64,000 nucleotides of DNA, taken from Ophioderma brevispina. Its lineage: Eukaryota; Echinodermata; Ophiuroidea; Amphilepidida; Ophiodermatidae. Shown piece after piece: positions 47,899-59,059 of this stretch (within the stretch, counting starts at the first letter, position 1; each line of letters starts with the position of its first letter). Location: contig JAMKCH010005331.1 of the NCBI GenBank assembly GCA_023653785.1, positions 1 to 64,000 on the forward strand, read 5' to 3'. Under the pieces are notes generated by a model, which was not told the DNA's origin, ran no database searches, and saw only the letters and a program-made list of their open reading frames with translations. The position numbers and the translations under genes are program-made.

Positions 47899-48941
47899 AG
47901 CTGACGCAACCCCCGCAGCCGCGCGCAAGTGGCTGTAGCCTGCTAAAACGAACACGGGGATCAGTCTGCCATTCAGGTCCACGGTTAAGGGTCTTTAGCC
48001 GGCTGACTATGTTTTCAGTTTGTAGATCTTGGACCATCTTGTTTTCACATTCAGCGGGTGACAATTGAATATTACTTAATTAGAACAATATACAATGTTG
48101 AATCTTAAAAGGAATTTTATTATGGGATAACAACCTTTTGGAAAAAATACAGATTTGATGACGTCACGGCATTGATTGGTTTTATTATTTGCTTCGGGGA
48201 ACCCATTCCGGTAAAAATGACGTACGTATCCCTATCTTTGGAAAAAACCACCGATTATCGTCATCGTACGTCGGTTTTTTGAATCAGTAGGGAAAAGGTA
48301 AATTTTGTACTGTTTAGACATATAAACGGTGTCTTTTGGAAAAATAATAGCACTTTGGGCGAGGGTCATGTCAACCTTGATTTCACATAGTCGGATTTAT
48401 ATATAATCGTCGCCCCCCCGAGAGCAAACTGACTATCGGAATACCTGACTCTTACCTGGACCTGACACTGTTACACCAACTTTTCATCTCGTTCCGTTTA
48501 TACTACAATACAGCAAAGCAGCAAGCATTCTGCTTCTCTGCTCGGTGTCACAGCGTATCGATCAATAATGTGAGACTATACATGTGGTTCTGTACGGGAG
48601 GGGTAGGACCGATCTGCTCGATTTGGGCATTGGGGGGATTTCCCAGGTAATTTGTGAAACTGCTACCTGCATTTACTCATGCCAGTCTCGGTCCCACTGA
48701 CATTAAAAAATCATCTCTTAAACCTTTGTTTCAAACAGATCTTAGTAATCATGATAAATTAGAAAAATATGAAGTTCACCTCAATCATGCTTCTGTTAAT
48801 TACCTGTGCATAACTCAACTCCAGAAACTTCCCGCAAAAGTAACTCTCTATCAAACATAATACCCTTGAACTACTCGCAGATACTCTAATATCAAACGCC
48901 CTAGTATAATTATTATATACCCAAAAACCATTGCACTCCTG
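47899..48941 (+). mobile_element. R1 repeat, copy 4 (hairpin deleted)
   Basis: Starts GCTGACGCAACCCCCGCAGC and ends AAAAACCATTGCACTCCTG. It has the interior landmarks, but after CCCTTGAACTA it jumps to CAGATACTCTAATATC, so the terminal hairpin of the other copies is missing. A SINE-like body follows directly. Confidence 0.8.
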
Positions 48942-49275
48942 GGTTCGAAAAAATTAAGGGTGCTTACCCATCCGTCCCTTATCCATCCCAGTGCTGTTTG
49001 TGCCTTTGGGCAAGATACTTGTCTCCGATTGCCCTCGTCCGACCCCAGGCGACATTTGGGACCTGTTCATGGGAATGTTACAATCTACAGTACTGATAGG
49101 AGCTGCCGCTAACGGTTGCACCTATTGGCGAGATGGTTCTGGTGATTTCCTAGTTACAGCGTAAATCATTAATCGGACCTGGCAGCCTGCCAGCTCAGGC
49201 CGTGAGGAAAATACATCTCCCCCGCATCTGACTATCTGGAACAAACGCCCCGTGTCCTTCTAAGACACGTGGCGC
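48942..49275 (+). repeat. SINE-like sequence
   Basis: GGGTTCGAAAAAATTAAG (B-box-like) is followed by TTTGGGCAAGATACTTGTCT (49014) and GACCCCAGGCGACATTTGGG. This is the same head-to-body order as the SINEs at 14545 and 44036. The 3' limit is uncertain. Confidence 0.45.
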
Positions 49276-49522
49276 GTCATTAGTAGTAGTATTACTCTCT
49301 GAAAATCAATAGTTTCACTAATGAGGTCATCACACCCAATGTGTGCTTTCTCTTCTCTTCTCGCCCTCCTGTAGACTTGAAGACAACCACATCAATTCTA
49401 TTTGCATTTCCTGGAACTTTAAAAGTAGTTTATATGATTGTACAGCTTATATTTGATTGTAAGCTAAAATACATTTCCATATTTTTTATATTCTCTTGCA
49501 TTTCGACTGCTTATCCCTTTAA

Positions 49523-50231
49523 GGCTGACTCAACTTTCCCGAGTAGGGCGGCCCTCAATTTTCAAAAACAAATTGTGTTTTTGTAGGGACAGATGTCCGT
49601 CCATATACTAATCACTGTGTGAAATGGCGAAGCTCAAATCGAAGAGTCTTAATGACCGGAGGAATTAATTTGAGGATACGAATCTCTCTCAAATTTTAAC
49701 TGGATCGGTTGTGGACAACTACCGAGAATGTTTCGAAGGCTTATTGACCAACCAGTACAAACAAAAAAAACGCGCAACCCCTTGTTTTGAACTTGCCTGC
49801 TATCGTAACGTCCCCATATAAAACCAGGCTTTTGACTTTCTGTCGTGCACACAGAAAGTCCGTAAATTCATCATCTTACCACATAAAGACTGCGTATTCG
49901 GCTTATCAGTCAGGTGTGATCTAATACATTGGTAAGCATTCCAATATGGAAAAAGTGGTTCGACAAAAATTGTGGGGGCGCTTTTCTTTCTGGAAATTCT
50001 CCTCATGTCTCTTTATAAGAAATCACACTTTCTTATAATTTCCGGATCCGGAAATTTTGTTATACAACGGTATCCTATGCACTTTATACTATCATATGTA
50101 CTGCATGAAACGAAAATCCGATTTCATTTCAAACTGACTTTGGCAATTGGGGCATTTTACTGAGCTATCTTTCGTTGTATTTGACATTTTTATAAGTACA
50201 CAAAACTATTTCAAAATCTCTGAATCAGCCT
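49523..50231. mobile_element. TTAA-flanked element containing a dispersed repeat
   Basis: TTAA occurs at 49519-49522 and 50232-50235. The left end reads GGCTGACTCAACTTTCC and the right end, reverse-complemented, AGGCTGATTCAGAGATTTTG, a short imperfect TIR. Inside, 49738-50015 is the inverted copy of the repeat at 16297-16562 with its GTCGTGCACACAGAAAG palindrome. The left 120 bp also matches about 40068-40215. No transposase. Confidence 0.5.
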
Positions 50232-50239
50232 TTAAGTCT

Positions 50240-51170
50240 AGTGGTAAACCTTCAATTTTCTAACGGATGTTAGAAACGTCAGTATGGTTCTTCGATGCTA
50301 TTGCGCAATTTTGTTAAACCGTATTTTTTCAATATGTATTACTCATCTTGAAATTCTGAAACCAGCCAGAGAACTACTAGTATTCACTGTAAGGGCTATT
50401 TATAGAGCGTATGTTTGAGGAATAGGATTGGGTGTGACGTCCGCTGGGCGGCTATTTGAACAACGGGCGTAATGAGACTCGCCTCTACTTAAAATGACTG
50501 ACGTCACAAGCCTGGTATCGGCTTTGTGTACAGATTCCACTCGTACTTTTGTATACTTAACGCCACATGATTCCCTACCTCTAAAGATAACTTTCTCGGT
50601 ATTACAATTTTCCTGATCTTCCGCTTTTGACTTTGTTGGTATTACGAGAACATCGTAAAAAACTAAACTCGTCATGAGAATGGACGGGTAACAGTGGCGC
50701 GAAGGCAACTTGAGTCTTGGAAGAAACTGCAGGATCTATGATTTTACCATCGTGTCTAGGCCCTAATTGACTTCATTTCAAATGTGTTGTTTTCGTTGGG
50801 ACTTGAATGAAAAAGGTCGTGGACATTGAAATTCAGGTGCAGTGCTTAACATTTAGTTAGTGTACCGTTCGTGACTGAGTACTCTGTAGTGTAGGTTTTG
50901 TGTACACTTATTCACATGGGGGAATCCAATATTTGAAAATGCAAAATTACCGGGTTGGGGGGGGCTGAAGCTGAACTGGTCCCAAATAGCTAAAATTGGG
51001 CTGATTTTGCAAGAATTTTGCGATTAACCGAGAGGACGCGCCCCCTCCAACCCCCATCCCTGTATCGCGCCTGTAGTAGGCCTACTCTGTAGCGAGGTGT
51101 TGTGTACACTTGACAGTAGTTTACCTCACGCCAGCATTGAACATGAGTCACACGTAGTTCCCGGCCGATA
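50240..51170. other. No gene recognised
   Basis: A 102-codon frame (50400-50708, minus) lacks any motif. A short G-rich tract lies at 50955-50965. Confidence 0.4.
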
Positions 51171-51171
51171 A

Positions 51172-51594
51172 TTACGGCCGTCCGGTAAGTACGTGATTCC
51201 TGTTTCTAAAATGAAAAAAAACGTTGGCGTAGTGTTTGAAATTGCTCAGATGGAATATACGAGGCTTGTGGGAAAATTATTCGCCTGTAGAGTTGCGTGT
51301 TATTTTTTCCGTGTCTGCGAGTACCGAAGTACCCGACAAAACTTCAATTTTCTCGCTAGTTCTATAGGTTCAGACCCCATTACGATACATTTTAAAACAA
51401 AACATAGTAACGACCTTTGATGCAAAAACTTCCATAGACCCCTCCGTTTTCCGGAGATTATTTGAGATTTAGTTTTCATTTCCAACACACCATTCTCTAT
51501 GACGCTGACAAACGTTATTCTCTCGCGCATAACCAATTTAGATAATATCTCTCACAGTCTGTGACACAGACTACATCACTTCGGACCGCCGTAG
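51172..51594 (+). mobile_element. TIR element, copy 1
   Basis: Direct duplicate of 53266-53733. Shared blocks are TCCGGTAAGTACGTGATTCC, GTCTGCGAGTACCGAAGTA, CCCGACAAAACTTCAATTTT, TCTATAGGTTCAGACCCC and CGTTTTCCGGAGAT. The right end CGGACCGCCGTAG is the inverse of the left end of copy 2 (CTACGGCGGTCCG), which defines a TIR of about 13 bp. A small palindrome AGTCTGTGACACAGACT lies near its right end. Confidence 0.7.
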
Positions 51595-51849
51595 TCGATA
51601 TTAGTTCTTAATCCTTTGCGCGCAAAGGATTATGGGGCTGACTTCCGTGCTGCTGTTTTGCTTGACTACTTAAATTTGTTCTCTACATATTTTGCTAACA
51701 ACGTGGGGTCATATTACTATGATACATTGGGTGAAATTAGCATGAACTGTTTTAGTAACTATAGGCTGCTTGAACTCTATATATAAAGAAGAGGAGTTTA
51801 TAGAGTTCTTCAGGTACCATATTTACACCATAAATGGCACATGGTTGAA

Positions 51850-52700
51850 GACCGCCCCATTTCAAGTTGATGTTTTGGCACCGTTACTGGTAATTATTTA
51901 GGAAACTATACACCCGAACGAGAATGCAAGAATGCGTATTATCATAAAATAGCGATTTTGTAATTAGAATTGTGTACCCAGATTTGACGTAACGGAGAGT
52001 GGAAATGCTACGTTTACTGTCCGTCCATGATGAAACAGTGCCACCTCAAAGTACCTCTAAACTTGACTTTCTGAAACCAATAAAACCACTACTGGATTGA
52101 GCGTATACACGTACATGGCGCTATTTCCGTTCCCGGCTATTTCACATTGGAAGCCGTTTTTCCTCCTATTACAAAATTCCGTCGTTGGTGACACACAGAA
52201 CTTTTTTCGAGCTAAACAATAATGGCCCATTTTCTTGAAGAGCGCCCCCAATTTTCAAAATTTGATATTTTGGCACAGTTACGTTGGTAATTGTCTATGA
52301 AACTTAACCTGCGAACGAGAATGCTAAAAAATGCGTATTTATCACAAAAAAGCGATTTGTAATTAGAATTGTGATCCCGATTGGGTGCCTTAACGGCAGA
52401 GCTGAAATGCTACATTATGTCCGTCCCCTGATGAAATATGCCACCTCGAGAAGATAACCTCTATAACTTGACTTCTGACCACTAAAACAACTAATGGATT
52501 AGCGTAGCACGTACATGGCCTATTTCCCGGCTATTTCCACATTGGAAGGCCCCGTTCCTCCAGCAGCCGTTGGAATTTATTATCGGATCCCCTCCTTAAT
52601 ATTTTTTCTAAGTACAAAATTTCCGTTTCGTGGTGACACCCCAACTTTTCGAGCTTAAAGCAATAATGGCACATTTTTTGAAGAGCGCCCCAATTTATTT
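51850..52700 (+). repeat. Tandem units of the TTAA-element family
   Basis: A unit of about 440 bp is present nearly twice and begins a third time: CAATAATGGC(A/C)CATTTT and GAAGAGCGCCCC occur at about 52218 and 52660. AATGCGTATT(T)ATCA, GTAATTAGAATTGTG, CCGTCC.TGATGAAA and ACGTACATGGC occur in both units. It matches the arms of the element at 42546-43074, but here as direct repeats. Confidence 0.65.
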
Positions 52701-52773
52701 ATTACAATCAATTACGAACAAATAGCACAATAAAACCATCTTTAAATGGAATCTTTGCACTTTATCAGTACCT

Positions 52774-52925
52774 AAAGGGACATATGGGCTAAAAATATTC
52801 GACTATAATGCAAAGGACCCTTACTGACATCACTTTCCACAAGTTTGAAAACAATTTGGATGTTACATTCTGTAAAAAACAGTACAAAACAGAAAGTGCC
52901 AGAGGGGGAGGTGGCATTTCGTGCG
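52774..52925 (-). repeat. 160-bp dispersed repeat, copy 3 (inverted)
   Basis: Reverse complement of the 13735 and 37097 copies: AAAGGGACATATGGG, AAAGGACCCTTACTGACATC, ACAATTTGGATGTTACATTC and GGGGGAGGTGGCATTTCGTG in order. It abuts the tandem TTAA-family units. Confidence 0.7.
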
Positions 52926-53265
52926 AAAACTCAAAACGAAGATCGTATGAACATGTAATTTGGCGGCAGGGTATTAAGCATATGTGCATATCGAAAAGCA
53001 CTTTCCTGTTGGCCATGGCAACCCTATAAACAACCGGACTTAATAGTGCCGCTGCGCATTACAACAAGCTCCCACGCGAGCAGTGACAAACTATAATTAG
53101 GATATGTCATACACGAGTCTATTTACATATTTCTCCCAGCACCAATTACCCACCGCGCGGCGGCGAGCTCTGGCATAATGAAGTAATGCATAAACATTAC
53201 GTGCTCACGAAGTGACCTCCAGCACGAGGGTGAATTCCTAAGTAAACACTACGCACGCCCGGAGG

Positions 53266-53733
53266 CTACGGCGGTCCGGTTAGTACGTAATCCTGTTATT
53301 CTAAAATTTAAAAAAAAAAGTTGCGTAATTGAAACCAGTGTTTGAAAAATTCTCAAAACTGGAAAAATCGAATGCATAGGGAAAAAGGATGTACCCGGAG
53401 AGATTGCGTGTTCACTTGTTCCTCCGAGTCTGCGAGCACCGAAGTAAGTACCCGACAAAAACGTTCAATTTTCTCTCTAAGGTTTCTATAGGGTTCAGAC
53501 CCAACTACTACACATATTCAAACAAAACATAGTACACTGAACCCTCTGATGTAAAACCTCCATAGAAACCCCCCTTCGTTTTCCGGAGATATTGAGCTTA
53601 AGTTTCATTTAACACTTCGCTATGACGGACCTTGTAACTAGTCTCATCGCGGCATACCAATTTTATGATAATTCTTTCGCAAAAGTCTGTCACACAGACT
53701 ACATACCGGGGACATACTCACCGGACCGCCTAC
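53266..53733 (+). mobile_element. TIR element, copy 2
   Basis: Starts CTACGGCGGTCCGGTTAGTA and ends CACCGGACCGCCTAC. It has the same block order as 51172-51594, with many one- to three-base indels. No coding sequence. Confidence 0.7.
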
Positions 53734-53739
53734 CCGAAG

Positions 53740-56350
53740 GCGGTGCAGGTACATGGAGCAAGCACATCAAAATACTACTCCAAACCGAGGAGAGCATCAG
53801 CCTGTTACGCAGCCATTATTTTCAGGAAAGTAACCGAATTTCCAGAACTTGAGAGACGGGGTATAAAGCTCACGTGGAATCCCAATACAACTTGATGTTG
53901 AGGTACTTTTAACATCTTTTTGGTAGTTTTTCGACGTTTTCTGTGACCATTTGTTGTTTATATATAGTGCAGGCACGTGGACGTAGGTTTGGCCCGTACC
54001 ATTACATTTTTATGAAAGTGGTGGATTAGTAAAATATGCTTATACACATTGTTTTGTTCATCGAAAATAAATAACTAGTATGTCAGAAGACTAGCCGATT
54101 TTGCACAGCACCGTGTATTTGTTTATAATATTGGCAGAAAAGAGACTATGTCGATTTGATTGGGACAACAGCAAACAGAGTCATTGACCACAAATGCTGC
54201 AAAGTCCAGGTAAAGTTTGGGCGAGTAAGATTCATAACGCTACTTCACTGGCTGTCGGAAATCAACCTTCGTCTCTGAAGAAAAAGATTGCATGTATCCT
54301 AGGGGCAATAGGCCCTTCCACAAGGGCAAATTACGTCAGGAACAATATTGTCACTCTACTAAAACCCTCCATCAGCCTTTTTTTTTTATAGAGCCCTATC
54401 CATTTCTTGTAAGTTTTCATATTTGATTCCGCAGATTTTTTCAGTCACGCACGCTGCCCCGGAAGTTCTCTGAATCAGGAGTATTGTCCTCCCTTTTTTA
54501 CCCGAAAAAAGATTTCCTGCAATCAGTAATACTAATCCTGATGTGTAATGAAAAGTGTTTTTCAACACTACTACTGTAATTCGGTTATAGATACAAGCTA
54601 TGGCATAAGGGACTAACTCTTAGGCAATATTCACAATGGGAAGATCAATTGTTTTTCCTGCTCTGCAACAGAACAACAGGGTGAATTGGGTGTTTTGGAT
54701 TAGTTGGGGGGGGGGGGGGGGGGCAAAGTTGTTGATAAATAACTTAATTGATTAGTCCGTAGTTGAAATCTTTCAAACAATGTAACCTTTATGAAGTTAA
54801 TTGATATTCGGATTTGTTCAGTCATGCACGCTCAAAGATCTCAAAGAGGAAAACATCCTATTCCTACGGTCTCTTTTTAAATTCATACAACAAACTAAGA
54901 CATTTTACATTTTTAAACAAAAATCATTAAAAAAAATACAAAATTTAATTAAATATTTGAGTGTTTTTATGGTTCTTTCTTTTTTTCTTTGTCTCAATTT
55001 AGTTAAATAGAGACTATAAAAACAATACAACATTAAATTATAATTTAAACAAAACAAGTTTACCATTAAGGGCAAATAGAAAGAACAAGGCATCAAAAGT
55101 ATAACATTTATAAAGTCGGCACCCGTAAACTCGAACATGTATTCTAAATATTCTTTTGGGAGTACAAAAAACCTAAGCATTATAAAGGCAGGAAAGAAAT
55201 AAGCCGGGATGGGGCTATAAACATATTTCCCCCAATTATAATAGCATAATACAACGTTAAAAGGACAAGCATGCTGTAAAAGCAATACCAAATGCTGGTT
55301 AGATAAAAAGAAAGAAAACAAATCTGTACAAAAGTTTGGTATCAAAACGAATGATGATATGAGTCTACAGAAACATTTCCACTGATGCATTGAATAAAGC
55401 TAACATTCAAATTCTGCAACACCTCAAAAGTACCGTATATCAACCCCCTAAATGTAATGGATGCGTTCAACATGTTATGTTTATATGGTAGCGTAAACAA
55501 TTACCATGAGCCAACCAAAACAGTGCCGTATGCATAAGCATGAGTGATTATGATGGACCGAGTGGGTTATTAACATTTTATGAATATTGCAAAGGCACCT
55601 ATAGTAAAAACTTTTCAGATTGTTGTAAAAAATTGGTCGAATTTTCAGAAGGGGTCTAATGCACTACCTGACCATATACTTTAGTTAACGAGATACCAGT
55701 GCTTAGTAAATAGTCCCTCCATGCCCCGGCCTTTCTGTATGAAGTCAGTTCAAAATAATAGTTTGAAGCTGCAGGTACCTAACATGAAATTTTTACAAAA
55801 GCATCATACTGTTTTGGTATTTATATAAAGATAACAAATGTAATTTTAATCTGTGCAGAACATTATCCAAACAGGAATTCTGTTGGGAGTAATGAACTTC
55901 ACAAAGTCGAGTTAATTGCATTTTCCCTATAAATACCAAATTTTGTGTGCTGTAGAGTGTGCATTTTCAACATTCCTGTTTCTATGGAGGATGTCCGTCA
56001 ACTTGTTATAATGGGGGTATTTTCATTCTACATATATGACCAAAGTTTGGTACCGCAGTTGCAATTTTTTTGTTTGTAGTTATGGTTCAAGTCGTTCAGT
56101 CAATCAGAGCCGTACTAGTTACCATTGCAGCAGAACATACTTTGTTTTTCGAAACATAATTTTGTTTCAGAAACTTCTCATTAATTCAGCGCTTTTAAAT
56201 GGTACATGACCAAACATGTCATCATCTGAACATTGAGAATTCATCTCAAAGTTCAGGTCTGCAAAAGGCACAGTCATTTATTTATTTCAAATGCATTTTG
56301 GTGTATAAATGGCTAGTGTGAGGTCATATCAACACCTTTCTATTACTGCT
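53740..56350. other. No gene recognised
   Basis: A G run of about 18 lies at 54706-54723. A 161-codon minus-strand frame (54905-55390) is rich in Phe, Leu, Tyr and Cys as expected for AT-rich noncoding DNA, and no domain is recognised. The rest lacks supported exons. Confidence 0.4.
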
Positions 56351-56355
56351 CTTGA

Positions 56356-57375
56356 TAGAGGAGAGCAGATATCATAGGGTCTTATTTTAAGGAGTTCGTT
56401 TACCTCCCACTACAAAAAAGTTTGACACCTTTGGTAGTTAGTATGGACCTTCTACAGCAATGCTAGGTATGTGTACTCTCAAATTGTGGTATCACTTTTT
56501 CAATTTAAAAAAAAAAAGGGGTCAATTTAGTTTACACAGGGGTCAAACCTTTTAAAAGCCCAATATGTTTAAATGTATGCCAGATTGGTCCATCTAATCT
56601 AAGGATTTCAAAAATGTATAGTTGTACAACTACGACCATTTGGTTTGGAGTTAGAGGTATAAATGGCTTTAAAATGGTAAAAAAAAGGTCAATATCCATT
56701 TGTACAGGGGTTCAACATTAGAAGTTAATCTAATTATATTTAAATACTTCCAAGTTATTGCCTGAGGTAAGAGGACTCATAAAAGGTATAGTTTGTATTA
56801 TGTTTCAAAATGCTTACTTACGGAGATAAGGGTAAAGAAGGTCAACAACCAATGGGTATGTTGACCTATGAACTATTTTGTTCCCAACATGGTAACTATT
56901 GCATGAGACCGGTACAAATATTCCTTATTTTGACTCATTAAGCTAGATGAACAACTTCTATCTTTTCAACAAAAATTGGAGCAACTTCTCGATTTTGACC
57001 CCCGTACAACTAGTGAAATTGACACTTTGTTTTTACATTTAGCCATTTTACCTGGAAAATCCAAAACCATTGGTCATAGATGGTACCCCTCCCCAAACTA
57101 TTACCTTTTGGCACCACATCCTTACTGAATAGACGGGGCGGACAATATGATACCATTTCAACATTGGATTGGGCATTTTAAAAGTTTGAACCCTGGTACA
57201 ACTTTAAATTGGCCCCTATTTGAAAAAGTGACACCACCATTTTTGAGAGTACTACCTACCCCTAGCGTTGAATTCACTAGACGGGTTCATACTAACTACC
57301 AGATGTGTTAAACCTTTCTGTAGTGAGGGGTAAACGATGATGCTGACCTGGGTCCTAGCTTCCTCACTATTATGA
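56356..57375. mobile_element. Near-complete palindromic (foldback-like) element, copy 2
   Basis: Same orientation and block order as 5364-6335: AAGGAGTTCGTTTACCTC, the TTTGGTAGTTAGTATGGACC block, CACAGGGGTCAAACC, the shared middle ATTGCCTGAGGTAAGAGGAC and the inverted right arm ending CTGTAGTGAGGGGTAAACGA. Copy 2 has more short insertions and deletions than copy 1. No coding sequence. Confidence 0.8.
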
Positions 57376-57379
57376 AAAA

Positions 57380-58025
57380 ACAAATACTAACGCATTTTAA
57401 AAAGCCGGTCTAAAGACGCCATTTACGACTTTCCAGACCTGAAAAAAGTCTGATCCCGACTTCAGGGTTTTACTATAACAATTCTCCAATAAAAAACTTG
57501 ATAGGGGCAAATTATTATTTTCAAATTCGGAACACTTGTGTGTGCGAGGGATTCCAACTGGTGCCTATTGGATGAAGTCAGTCGGAGGGTAAAATGGCCT
57601 TACGGCGATACCTAAATCACCACGACGAAAGGAAACGATGTGTATAATATGGAATAATATCCAACTTGCACATTATTTAGACACTATCGTAGGAACAATT
57701 TTAGCAACAAATCGATTTTTTTCGCAAAAATTATATTATTCTAATCCAAAGATGTTATCATATGTCAATACTTTGTACCGTCCAATCCTTGCTAAAAAAA
57801 GAAAAAGCGTATTTCATTCAAATTCTAGAAACTTTTTGTCGCGTTTTCTAGTGTGTACTAGAGCATCCTATGAACAATACCCTTACGATTCGTTATTGCA
57901 TAAAACGGTTGGTATAACTTAAGGCACGATCAGTTGGATTGCTATATCGGAAAATTGAAAAAAATTATGAAAAATCACCTCTTTGCATATTTACAATAGT
58001 ACAGGGTTTATCCTAACATACCCTA
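57380..58025. other. No gene recognised
   Basis: One 94-codon open frame (57638-57922) without motif or splice support. Confidence 0.4.
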
Positions 58026-58029
58026 CAAG

Positions 58030-58098
58030 GGATTAATACCAAAGCAACATAATAGGACAAAATCTCGATTATTTCAGTCATTACTGTCCGTACGGACA
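58030..58098 (-). repeat. Dispersed repeat with 14-bp palindrome, copy 2
   Basis: Inverted relative of 1372-1450: AGGACAAAATC, CAGTCATTACTGTCCGTACG and the palindrome TGTCCGTACGGACA (58085-58098). Confidence 0.55.
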
Positions 58099-58470
58099 CT
58101 TATTACTAAACGTAATTCCTAAAACTACTGTTTCTGCTTTTCTGTCAATTATTTTTCAGTTGAAAAAATTCTTTAATAAAATACTACAGAATTATACGTC
58201 CACTTAAGCGATTCCTGCAGTTCCAAATTGGGTCTTTGGGGTCTACTGGTAGTGTTTTTAACAAAGACACGATTAAAATGACCTTAACTATTAAGCAATG
58301 ATATTGTCAAAACACTAACGGTTTTAATTTTGGTTTAAATCACACACCAAAATGCAAAAATTTCTTTTTGTATCTACAGTTTTTCTTTTGTAGATATGAT
58401 GAATGTTGAGGCCAGGCATTAAAGTTTCAGAAACCCAGTGGATAGCAGTTTTTAACTCGGTAATCATTAA

Positions 58471-58800
58471 AGGTGATTTCGTGATTCAAGCACCTGGTCA
58501 CTAGATATCCTTGCGAAAAGCTTATTCACAAAAAGTTCAGTGGAGACCCGATCTTGCGGTTTTGTGTTACGCGCAAATGCTTGTTTTCCACGCCTATACG
58601 CACTGTGATGTATTTCTGTCCATTTACGGAAAGAAAATCAGAAAATACAAAATTGCGAATTTTCTTACAAGATACGACCGAATTTGCACGATAAGATTAG
58701 GTATACAATGGATTACTAAGGCTAACGGATCAGATGATATAAAACTCTCAATTTTTTTGAGGTAAGTCGGGGGCGAGGTTGTGGATCACGAAATTCCCCT
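58471..58800. mobile_element. TTAA-flanked element
   Basis: TTAA at 58467-58470 and 58801-58804. The left end reads AGGTGATTTCGTGATTCAAG; the right end, reverse-complemented, AGGGGAATTTCGTGATCCAC. A related copy is at 24842-25474. An 84-codon frame inside is not conserved between copies. Assigned to the TTAA-targeting class on junctions and TIRs only. Confidence 0.65.
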
Positions 58801-59059
58801 TTAAGAAGGGTAAAGACTTAAGAATTGCTTTTATGCAATTTTAGTGGACCCTTGTATCAAAATGTAAGTCGAATTTGGCCCCCAAGTGTGCCTTCATTTA
58901 ATTTTAGCTCAAAACACACCAAATTGTAAGTAGCTTTGATTTTCGGTTAGGTTAATTTGTTTGGTATCATGAGTGATGGTTAATATGAGATTTGGCCCGA
59001 AATCGTGCTCCAAGAGAATCTTTTCAATCGTATCATAGTGGCGTCTATTCTTATTGTGT

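Noticed and set aside
54905..55390. 161-codon minus-strand frame with hydrophobic stretches, possible membrane protein
   Set aside because: Composition follows AT-rich noncoding sequence. No family motif, no splice or promoter support, and the C-terminal part is low complexity.
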